A stretch of 64,000 bases of DNA from Paulinella micropora (taxonomy: Eukaryota; Cercozoa; Imbricatea; Euglyphida; Paulinellidae), in NCBI GenBank assembly GCA_019918135.1, contig WBZZ01003133.1:87870-151869 (forward strand), in the 5' to 3' direction. The translations under genes and the position numbers were made by a program. Below are positions 56,664 to 64,000 of this stretch, in pieces. The notes under the pieces are model-generated. The model was given only the letters and a program-made list of their open reading frames with translations, was not told where the DNA came from and made no database searches. Positions within the stretch are counted from its first letter, which is position 1, and each line of letters opens with the position of its first letter.

Positions 56664-58760
56664 ATGTTTACGCCTGGCTGTCCATGGATCAGCACCCGGC
56701 GGGTAGTAGCAGGCAATTCTCGGAAGAGGCCGGCCTGGCTAGATGAATCGCCCATGCCGAAGCGGCTCAAGCGGCCGGAAAACCATGGCCCCGTGGCCAT
56801 CTCTGCCAAGGCCCGCAGCCTCATGCACTACGCAAATCCTAACCTCGGCGCGGCCATGCAGCTGCTGGAGCCGGCGGAGGCTGCGCCGGCAATGACAGTG
56901 CCCGCAAAGACAGAAGAAGCGAAGGGGCCGAAGGCGGTAGAACAAAAGAAGAAGGAGGAGGAGCCGAAGGCCGCAGAAGCAAAAGAGAAGGAGGCCGAAG
57001 ACCACAGAACATGACAAGGAGAAGACAGAGGAGAAGGACGAAGGGCCGAAGGCGGGGGAGCCAGAGAAGATGGAAGAGGAGGAGGATGAATCGGGTGCGA
57101 CCGAGGAGGAAGAGCACGAACCCGAGAAGACGAAGGAGGACAAAGAAGAGCATCCAAAGGCCGCGGAGACGAAGGAGGAGGACAAGGTGCCCCCAAAAGC
57201 AGAGGAGACGAAGGAGGAGGGTCCGAAAGAGAGCAAGGACGGCCAGGTGGAAGAGGGCAAGGAAGAAGACGAGCCACCCCCTCCTCCCACCAAGAAGCCC
57301 GCGGCGGCCACCACAAAGCCACACAAGAGCATGCCGCCGTACGTTACGTCACAAACCAGTGCTGACGCGACTACTCTCCTTCAGGCTACCAAGGACACAA
57401 ACTTTGGCTCGTTTCTTTCTACCATGCTGGGCGGATCAGACCCGTTTACCAAATGGAAAGACAAGCTGCTCGCGCCCACGGCCGGCGTTCTGGTTCCTAG
57501 TCCGGCACTCAACCTTGCTCTCTCCCGGCTGCAAGTAGCGCTCAACGAATATAGCCCCGACCTAATCGACGTGGCAGTGGCGATGCACCAGGCCACCGAG
57601 CTGTACGGAGAGGAAAAACACGGCTATGAAGTGGCCAAGGTAAAGGCCGAGGCCGTCGCCGCGGAAAAGAATGCTAAGCAACAAGAAGAGCTCGCCGAAG
57701 CGAAGGCAGAGAAAGTGGAAGCAGAAAAGAAGCTTAATCAGTTAAGCAAGAAGAAGCTGGATGTCGAGGGAGACTTGTTGGAAACCACTACCCGGCCGCC
57801 AAGCAAGAGGCAGATGCCAAGGTCCAAAGAGAAAAGGCCGAGGAGGAAATTGCAAATCTGGACAAATTGACGGCAAAGGCAGCGCAGGACGCCAAGGAGA
57901 TGAGCGAGCTCAAGAGTAAAGTAGCTACGAAAGCCAACGCCGCCAAGCTACAGGAGGCCAAGAGTGCGATGCTTGCCCAGATTGACGCGGCCGAGAGCAA
58001 GTTCGCGGAGGCGGAACAAAAAGGGATAATGTCCAAACAACAATTGGCGCAAAAACAGAAAGAGCTGGCTAAGCACAAGCAAAAGGTCCTGACTATCCAG
58101 GTCGGAAATGCACTCGGCGCCACCAAGGTCGCCAGTGCGCTGGGCACGATCGCGGCCGTCGGTGGAGGGGTTGGCAGCTTGATCGGCGCTCTTGTTGGTG
58201 GCTCCGCCGACGTGGTCGGCACTACGATCGGCAGCGCAGCCAGCAGCGCTGCGCCAGGCCTTGGGGGTGGTATAGGCAGCTTGGCGACGGGCGTGGGCAG
58301 CGTAGCAAGCGAAGGAGGCAAGCTATTCGGGGGCGCAGGAGTAAAACTCATAGAGGGCTTAGGTGGCCTGACAGAAGGCACCGGCAAGCTTCTGCTGACA
58401 GGAGCAGACATGACAACGGGCACGGTGAAAAACCTCCTGGCATACGCCGTGACCAGCGACACGAACCGTTTACCTCCACAAATCGAGTGGTCAGATAATG
58501 GCAAGTACCAATTGGGGCAGGAGTTTAAGTACGGCAACGTCGGTGAGCTTCTCGGCACCAATGCCACTGCTGCAGACGCGGCACTGTGGATTTTGCGTGC
58601 CTTGCCTAACAACCTCACTGATTTCCAGCAAGAGAGGGCTCAGAAACTCGAGAAGGCTATCCAGCAAAAAGACAATGAAGAAATACGGGAGGCATTGTCC
58701 GGTCTCAAGAGCGTCCTCGACGCGGACCAGATCGCGCATGCGTTCAGGGGCACTCACTGA
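56664..58760 (+). pseudogene. PLV2 large virion protein with coiled coil and Gly-rich hydrophobic segment
   Basis: ATG 56664 after an A-rich leader. ISAKARSLMHYANPNLGAAM repeats the motif of the previous gene. A Lys/Glu/Pro-rich tract and a conserved-looking globular part (SFLSTMLGGSDPFTKWKDKL) follow, then a long Ala/Lys/Glu coiled coil (57620-58100), a Gly/Ala/Val-rich hydrophobic segment (GTIAAVGGGVGSLIGALVGG) and a C-terminal domain (LDADQIAHAFRG). Shifts near 57008 and 57790 break it. The hydrophobic segment suggests membrane insertion, for example during entry or at an internal membrane. Inference only. Confidence 0.6.
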
Positions 58761-58802
58761 ACAAAAATAAACTGACTGCTTGCCAAAACAAGGAGAGAAA
58801 AA

Positions 58803-59069
58803 ATGCAACACCTGGCTTTTTTTGATCCGACCTTGGCGCTGGCCTTGGGCAAAATCAACGAAAAACAGGCGCGCGTCGCGGGCCAGAAACGCCGACACCA
58901 AGATGACGCCGAAAGAAAGGCCATCGAGGTCCTGCAGACTACCGTGGCCGAAGCGCCCATCGAGAAAGTGATCAAGCAGCCGGCCATCGCCGATGCGACC
59001 ATCTTGCTAGCAGTGACGCCCGAACAAGCCGCCCGCTGCAAACAGCAGCTGCTTGGCGGAGGCAAATAA
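58803..59069 (+). CDS. PLV2 small helical protein (88 aa)
   Basis: ATG 58803 after AGAAAAA. Begins MQHLAFFDPTLALALGKINE, with a Lys/Arg/Gln-rich middle. Intact. Sits in the structural cassette. Not recognised. Confidence 0.55.
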   Translation: MQHLAFFDPTLALALGKINEKQARVAGQKRRHQDDAERKAIEVLQTTVAEAPIEKVIKQPAIADATILLAVTPEQAARCKQQLLGGGK

Positions 59070-59117
59070 TTAAAAAAAAAATTTCTTGTCGGGCAGATTC
59101 TAACAGTCTCAGTCGCC

Positions 59118-59699
59118 ATGAGTGGTAACAGAGGCCCCGTTGTCCCCCTCGTGAATACTTCGAACGAAAAGTCCTCGGCCGCCCAGACCAACCAGGTCGA
59201 GCATGGTATCGAGACCCGGCCGATCATTCAAACTGATTCCCTCGCTACAAGCTCGATTATCTACTCTGCCTTGTCGGCGGCCGGGGCGGCAGGGGGTGAG
59301 GGTGTTATCAAAGGCATGAAGGACGTGGCCCAGCGCCTGTCACAGAACTCGCTGGCTGCTTGGTACAAGGGAGCGGTCCTGCTCGTGGGCACGCCCGCCG
59401 AGATCACCTCTGTCTACGGGCGCGAATTCTGCACGACTAACTGTGCAATCGACGCAGACGCCAAGGTATGGGACGATGGCGCCATGCTGCCCTGGCTGAC
59501 GGAGCTTCGTCGAACTCACGGGAATTCGTGGGAAGGCTGCATGAATGTAGCGGGTTTCATCGAACAATACCAGGTTGCCAAGATCCGCGACGAGCAATGG
59601 AGCAAGATCCCGTCAGTGTCTTGGGTCGACCGCCAGAACGGCTCCGTGCGTGGTTGGTCAGCCATCAACGAGGAAGGGGGTGTGAGGCCGATCGTGTAA
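59118..59699 (+). CDS. PLV2 unidentified 193-residue protein, intact
   Basis: ATG 59118. Ser/Gln-rich leader, then globular sequence (YKGAVLLVGTPAEITSVYGR, WLTELRRTHGNSWEGCMNVA). No signal peptide. Its position between virion-type genes and its intactness fit a conserved structural protein, perhaps a minor capsid component, but I have no motif to prove it. Confidence 0.55.
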   Translation: MSGNRGPVVPLVNTSNEKSSAAQTNQVEHGIETRPIIQTDSLATSSIIYSALSAAGAAGGEGVIKGMKDVAQRLSQNSLAAWYKGAVLLVGTPAEITSVYGREFCTTNCAIDADAKVWDDGAMLPWLTELRRTHGNSWEGCMNVAGFIEQYQVAKIRDEQWSKIPSVSWVDRQNGSVRGWSAINEEGGVRPIV

Positions 59700-59735
59700 A
59701 TTTTTTCCTCCTAGCCTACCTACAACGAAAGCACG

Positions 59736-60403
59736 ATGACCGACCCTTTCGCCAACCTAGAGCCCCCGGTCGAACAGCTGCCGCCTGTTGTTGCCGCTCC
59801 CGTCGTTCTCCCACCCGCCAAACGGCGCAGGACGGCCAATCCTTCACAAGCGAGCCTCGCGAGACGTTTGGAGGAGCTACAACCTCATCAGCGGCAACCG
59901 AAGACCCCGTGCTACGCGATGACCCGAACTACAAGCTTCTCGTGGCCTATGGACGCAGCGCCTTGATCGGGCCCAAGCTCAAGAAGGCGCACATCAACTG
60001 TGATCCGAAAGCCCTGCGCAAGCTGCCGAGGCAGAAGCTGCCGCTGTTGTTGGACGAAGTCGAGGAAGTGCTCGAAGGAGAACTGAGCGGCGAGCTGGCG
60101 GATGCCGTGCTCAAGCAAGGGCTCGTCTGTCTCGAAAACCTGGTAGCGAACCGGTCGCGTTACCAAATCGCGGGCGCGACAGAGGCCTGCTTTGCCAACG
60201 ACCGGTGGTGCTTCTTGCTGGAGCGGGCCAAGCTGCGGGCTGGCATCGGCCTGCAGCGCCTGGACCCTATGACCGAGCTAGCTTTGTTGACTGCACAGAC
60301 GGCCGCCATCACGCACGCCAAGAATACCATGCTCTGTCCAGCAGGCGCAAAGGTCAACCTGGACGCGCCCGCGCCAGAGGAGGAAAAGAAGAAGAGCAGT
60401 TGA
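59736..60403 (+). pseudogene. PLV2 unidentified protein, one frameshift
   Basis: ATG 59736 reads MTDPFANLEPPVEQLPPVVA with a basic PPAKRRRTANPS patch. A shift near 59860 leads into a well-formed helical domain (NYKLLVAYGRSALIGPKLKK, LADAVLKQGLVCLENLVANR) ending EEEKKKSS at 60403. About 222 codons. No known motif. Confidence 0.55.
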
Positions 60404-60459
60404 ATAATTAAAAAAAATTAATTCTGTTGTGCGCCAATTAAACATCTCTCCAGAAAGGA

Positions 60460-60924
60460 ATGTCCGAAGTCGCAAGCGATCTGTTCTCCCTCGAGAACTT
60501 TGCCCGGTCCGGTGCTGCGGCTGCTTTCGCCTACGCGGCCGCGCCGGTCGTGTTCCAGGGGCCGGCAGTTTTTAGCTTTTCGGCCGTCCCGGGCCTCAGC
60601 GGAGTGCATGTCAGCAAGAGCACCGGCCTGGCTGTCGTGGCCTTTGTGACCGCCACTGCTATTGACCTCATTCAAAGCAGAGTCCTCAACCGCACCAAGG
60701 AAGGGCGGCTGGCCTCTTATCCTAGCTTGGCCGTGCACGTGGCGGGTGGAGGCCTGTTGTTTGCCATGCTGCCCAGGCTCATGGGCCGCGGCCAGATCGG
60801 GATGGTAGGCGACAGCGACGCGGTCAAGCAGCTATTCTTGGTCGGCGCACTTTCGGAAGTGTTTAGTCAGTACTTCTACGAAGGCTACCTGAACCCCGCG
60901 GGCCAAGGACACTACCGCTTATAA
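60460..60924 (+). CDS. PLV2 multi-pass membrane protein (154 aa), intact
   Basis: ATG 60460. Hydrophobic stretches at AAAAFAYAAAPVVFQGPAVF, GLAVVAFVTATAIDLI, LAVHVAGGGLLFAMLP and QLFLVGALSEVFSQYF suggest three to four membrane helices. Many viruses of this group have an internal or transient membrane. A virion membrane or holin-like role is inference. Confidence 0.55.
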   Translation: MSEVASDLFSLENFARSGAAAAFAYAAAPVVFQGPAVFSFSAVPGLSGVHVSKSTGLAVVAFVTATAIDLIQSRVLNRTKEGRLASYPSLAVHVAGGGLLFAMLPRLMGRGQIGMVGDSDAVKQLFLVGALSEVFSQYFYEGYLNPAGQGHYRL

Positions 60925-60959
60925 AAAAAGAATCTTGTGTAGCTAGTCTAGAGTGAAGA

Positions 60960-61256
60960 ATGCCAGTGGAAGAGGAAGCTCTGCTGGCCTGGGCTCTGAT
61001 CGTTACAACCGCTATCATCGTGGTCGGCTGTGTGCGCGCCTGTTGCAAGCGGCTCTTGCGCCCATCAATCTCGTGCGACCTCGACAAGCCGCTGCCCACA
61101 CACTACGTGACGCTCGATGACCTCCTCCGGCGGCCTTACCAAGCGCCAAGCGCTGCAGAAGCTCTTTGCGGACCTGGAGACTGTGCTGGACAACTGGGGG
61201 CTGCTGTCTGCAGGCGAGAGCAAGGACCTGCGGATGCAGTGGAACTTAGGTCTTGA
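60960..61256 (+). CDS. PLV2 single-pass membrane protein, overlapping the next gene
   Basis: ATG 60960. LLAWALIVTTAIIVVGCVRA is a membrane anchor followed by Cys and basic residues, an N-out anchor layout. The frame runs to 61256, overlapping the gene that starts at 61117 by 140 bases. The overlapped C-terminus is less protein-like, so a frameshift joining the two is possible. Confidence 0.45.
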   Translation: MPVEEEALLAWALIVTTAIIVVGCVRACCKRLLRPSISCDLDKPLPTHYVTLDDLLRRPYQAPSAAEALCGPGDCAGQLGAAVCRREQGPADAVELRS

Positions 61257-61500
61257 GCAGCAAGTTGCGACCGTTGAAAAGTTCTTTTTGCCTGCCTACA
61301 AGGACGGCAAGCTCGCCGCGTACGTCCAGAGCGAAGCTGGCATCTGGTTTGAGCTGGCCGCCAAGACTCGTGCTCCGACTCCCGCCCTGCAACAGCTGCA
61401 GCAAAGATTTCTGGCCAAGCAAAGTCTGGCCAAGGACGCTCAGTTCCTGGGACAAATTGCGCAAGTCATGGAACGCATCTGCCAAGTCATTGTCTTTTAA
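61117..61500 (+). CDS. PLV2 helical protein (127 aa)
   Basis: ATG 61117 (MTSSGGLTKRQALQKLFADL) gives a natural-looking start. The protein is helical (DNWGLLSAGESKDLRMQWNL, LQQLQQRFLAKQSLAKDAQF) and intact to TAA 61500. It may be a separate gene overlapping 60960-61256 or the cytosolic part of it after a shift. Confidence 0.5.
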   Translation: MTSSGGLTKRQALQKLFADLETVLDNWGLLSAGESKDLRMQWNLGLEQQVATVEKFFLPAYKDGKLAAYVQSEAGIWFELAAKTRAPTPALQQLQQRFLAKQSLAKDAQFLGQIAQVMERICQVIVF

Positions 61501-61552
61501 ATAAAAAATGAAAAATTTAATTTTCGTGACTTATCAAGTTTAATTAAGAAAG

Positions 61553-61884
61553 ATGGGCAAGCGCACGCGAGAAAGGCACGAGCGGCACACGGCCAAGAAG
61601 GCCGCCCGCAAGGACGCCCGCGCCGCCACCGAACAGCGCATAGGGCGCAGAAAGGCGGAGAGGAGGGAGCGGACCCGCGAAGGGCTGCGGCAGTTTGGCA
61701 GCACTCTCAAGTCAGTCACGGATTTTTTGGCAAGCAGATCGACAAGGTGACCGACATCCCAAAAGAAGCGATGGACACCACCAAGCAGCTGGGCGACAAC
61801 GCCGAGGGCGGCCTCAAGTCCATGGCGCTGCCTTTGGCGGTCGGCGCCGCGGCGATCGGGGCCGTCATGATCCTGAAAAAATAA
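61553..61884 (+). pseudogene. PLV2 basic protein with C-terminal hydrophobic helix, one frameshift
   Basis: ATG 61553 encodes a Lys/Arg/Ala-rich helix (RTRERHERHTAKKAARKDAR). A missing G in GATTTTTTGG near 61730 breaks the frame. The continuation ends in ALPLAVGAAAIGAVMILKK at 61884, a likely membrane tail. A DNA-binding domain tied to a membrane helix fits a capsid-to-membrane or core linker (inference). Confidence 0.55.
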
Positions 61885-61925
61885 AAAAAATCTTCTTTGT
61901 CCTTAATGTTATCCTGCGAACGACG

Positions 61926-63755
61926 ATGTCTTCCGCCACCGTCGTCGTGCCCCCTGCTAGCAAACAGCGAAAAGTCGCCACCGGCAAGAGAGCGCGCAAC
62001 GGCCAGGAGATCGTGATTGATCCCGAGCACGCCCGTGCGATCAATGCCCGCCCTTGCTGGACGCAGACGGTCATGGCGCCCGCCGCCCGACCTCGGCGCT
62101 GAGCAACACTGCTTTTTTTAGCTTTGTCCTCGAGAACAACCAGTCCGGCGCGATCCACGATGCGACCCTGCGATTTAAGATCACGTTCACGACCAGCGGC
62201 AGCCAGCCGACCGACTCGCGTGTTTTGCCTACCACCCAGTGGTTCGAGCGCATCGAGTACATCGACCGCCTGACTGGCACTGAAATCGCGCGGTACCACG
62301 GCGACATGATGCACTTGATACTCAATACGCTGTCGCAAGAGGCCATCGACCAGATCGCCGACATGGTCAACATGGACCCCAAGACGGGCAAGGTCAGCGG
62401 CCGCCAGTGGGAAAACAACGACGAGCAGTACTTCTACTTGCCCTGCTGCGCACTTGGATTAACGGCATGGACTTGGACCTCAGCACGTTGCGTGGCGACC
62501 TTGAAATCAGGTTCTATCCCAGAGGTTCGATCTTTGTGGCGGCCCAGTCGGCATTCAACGGCCAGTCCGCGCCCGCCGTGCCTTGCACGGCCAGCTTGAG
62601 CGAGATCCGCTTCATCACGGGCTGCACGCAGCTGCCGAACGGGATGCGCCTGGGCAGGAGTCCGCTGAAGCAGGGCAAGGTCGCCGAGCAAAAATACATT
62701 GACTTTGTGCAGTACACGGCCTACGCCCAGCGCATCAAGCCCTCCGACCGGTTGGCGATTGACCTGGACCAATTCTCGCACCACTCCGGCGGGCTGTTTG
62801 TCTTCATCCGCAAATCAGGCGACCAGACCGCATACAACAGCGGCGTGGACACTAACACCTACTACCCGCAATACACGTACGACACCACGGGGCGCTTGAT
62901 GACCTACGACATGTTGGGCGACGCGACGACAATCGACCTCGAAGACGTGCACGGCAGATCGCAGATGGGCGAAGGCACCCCGATCGACGAGCGCTTTTTC
63001 CGCGAGGAGACGATGGGCCAGCTAGTGCGCAGCTCCTACCTGAAGTCTAACGGCGTGTACCTCATAGTATTACCGTTCAGCAACGACCCCAAGGCCATGT
63101 TGGATGGTGTGATGGACGGCTACAAGACCTTGTCGGCAACCGCGAGCGCCTGGTGATCAACACCGGCCCCGCACCGCGCGCCGCGACCGTCACGTACAAG
63201 TACGGGGCGTACTACACGAGCGTAGGAGACGGTGGCCTTGCCACTGCCGACACCAACCGCCTGACCGTGGACTTCAAGGGCGTGACGGTGGCTATCCTTG
63301 ATATCGATTCGGACCTCACGTTTGCCAGAATCACCGACAGGTACTACACGTCGCCGGCCACGGCCGCGATGACGAACCTCAATACGGTGCTTGCCTCCAG
63401 CAGCTGGCTGCGCGCGTGCGGAGTGAAGATCAAGTTCAGCAACACGCGCTCCGGAGCGACTGCTGCCAACTGGGGGACCGAAGTGGCCATGGAATACACC
63501 GCGTCCGTCACGGACCTGAACGAACAGCCCGTGCTCTGGTCCCGCGGCGACTTCCACCAGCTGAAGCTGAAGTTCCAGCAGGCGCCGCACGTGGCGACTC
63601 CGTCAGTCTACAGCCCACAAGAAGAAATGCTTGTCACAGCCGTCACTTCGGGCAAACGCGGCGTGGTAGACGGATTGTATGATATTACGATCTATTCGGC
63701 GTACTTCAAATACCTACACGAAAGCAACGGTAGCCTGGAGGTGGCTTCGGTCTAA
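61926..63755 (+). pseudogene. PLV2 major capsid protein (double jelly-roll type), three frameshifts
   Basis: ATG 61926 gives a basic N-terminal arm. After a shift near 62050 the first jelly roll begins with LSNTAFFSFVLENNQSGAIH and RVLPTTQWFERIEYIDRLTG. After shifts near 62450 and 63133 the second continues to TAA 63755 with VATPSVYSPQEEMLVTAVTS. Each break moves the frame as loss of one base would, each beside a short C or G run. About 609 codons, a normal size for polinton-like capsid proteins. It resembles the PLV1 capsid in type but not closely in sequence. Confidence 0.8.
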
Positions 63756-63804
63756 AAATTCTTAGATTGTATATTTTAATTATTAAAGAGAGCAAAAGTG
63801 AAAA

Positions 63805-63942
63805 ATGGAACCGCTCGTGTAGCAATCATCGCAGTCTTTAGTGGTCGGGGTGATTGGGTGCGTGTGTATCCTGTACTTCCCAGTCAGGTGTCCGGACGAG
63901 AGAGTGGCGGCACCGGCCGGTCCGGAAATCGTGAACTATTAA
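63805..63942 (+). pseudogene. PLV2 tiny membrane protein with in-frame TAG
   Basis: ATG 63805 is followed at codon 6 by TAG, then the same frame stays open to TAA 63942 with LVVGVIGCVCILYFPVRCPD, a single membrane helix. The context (after the capsid gene, A-rich leader) suits a small virion membrane protein. The TAG is a lesion, an error, or readthrough. Confidence 0.35.
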
Positions 63943-63952
63943 GAATGATATT

Positions 63953-64000
63953 TCATGATTTCGCGGGAAATCACAAAACTTCTTTTCGAGGTTTTGTGAT
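63953..64000. repeat. consecutive inverted repeats at the window end
   Basis: TGATTTC-GCGG-GAAATCA (63956-63973) is followed by ATCACAAAAC and GTTTTGTGAT separated by 11 bases (63970-64000). Both arms are perfect. The window ends exactly with the second arm, so a larger palindrome cannot be judged. Confidence 0.75.

Noticed and set aside
53330..63942. Stop-codon reassignment (TAG or TGA read as an amino acid) to explain broken genes
   Set aside because: Most breaks are frameshifts, not in-frame stops, and intact genes here end in TAA and TGA as normal. All three stops also appear as lesions.
1..64000. CRISPR arrays, rRNA genes, bacterial operons
   Set aside because: No regularly spaced repeat-spacer arrays, no rRNA-like sequence, and gene signals are eukaryotic or viral.

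Overview
This is a eukaryotic, mobile-element-dense and virus-dense locus. It holds LTR retrotransposons, tRNA-like sequence, AATAAA/AATTAAA-type gene ends, a probable spliced gene, very long poly-C/poly-G tracts, and two sets of genes typical of polinton-like double-jelly-roll DNA viruses. Base composition changes in blocks with sharp joins. I cannot name the host. An SGNH hydrolase of a type I associate with algae and large DNA viruses, together with polinton-like genes, is compatible with an alga or other protist, but an invertebrate is not excluded.

Layout. 1-7.2 kb: Ty3/gypsy element, copy 1, entered inside gag. 7.2-10.0 kb: LTR-like and low-complexity noncoding DNA with a tRNA-like sequence. 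10.0-14.5 kb: Ty1/copia element on the minus strand. 14.5-17.34 kb: Ty3/gypsy copy 2, nearly identical to copy 1 but truncated at the start of reverse transcriptase. 17.3-19.2 kb: fragments of an unidentified gene ending in a SAP-like motif. 19.3-21.5 kb: poly-C-bearing tandem repeats and a second, truncated copia element (minus). 21.54-37.26 kb: an extremely GC-rich block with large unfamiliar genes (an SGNH hydrolase, a roughly 1,070-codon broken gene, and a 1,360-residue repeat-rich protein). 37.26-52.9 kb: AT-rich polinton-like virus remnant (here PLV1) with major capsid protein, fibre proteins, protein-primed-type DNA polymerase B, retrovirus-type integrase and an AP2-like protein. 45.65-47.07 kb: a GC-richer tyrosine recombinase gene spliced into PLV1 between polymerase and fibre. 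52.9-64 kb: a second, GC-richer polinton-like virus (PLV2) with an F-box/zinc protein, packaging ATPase, a run of about ten putative structural genes, and its own major capsid protein, ending at inverted repeats that run off the window.

How the parts work together. PLV1 and PLV2 each carry a double-jelly-roll-type capsid gene. In PLV1 I see PolB and an rve integrase (replication plus retrovirus-like integration). In PLV2 I see the A32/FtsK-type ATPase and a collinear structural cassette, and the displaced tyrosine recombinase resembles it in composition. The window therefore looks like a mosaic of two related virus lineages integrated in one place, beside an unexplained GC-rich element.

Nearly every coding gene has single-base frameshifts or in-frame stops. 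In the PLV2 capsid gene all three breaks look like loss of one base in a short C or G run. This could be real decay of endogenous copies or indel error in an unpolished long-read assembly, and raw reads would decide. Functions come from motifs I can read directly; no database search was possible. Many genes, especially in the GC-rich block, remain unidentified.
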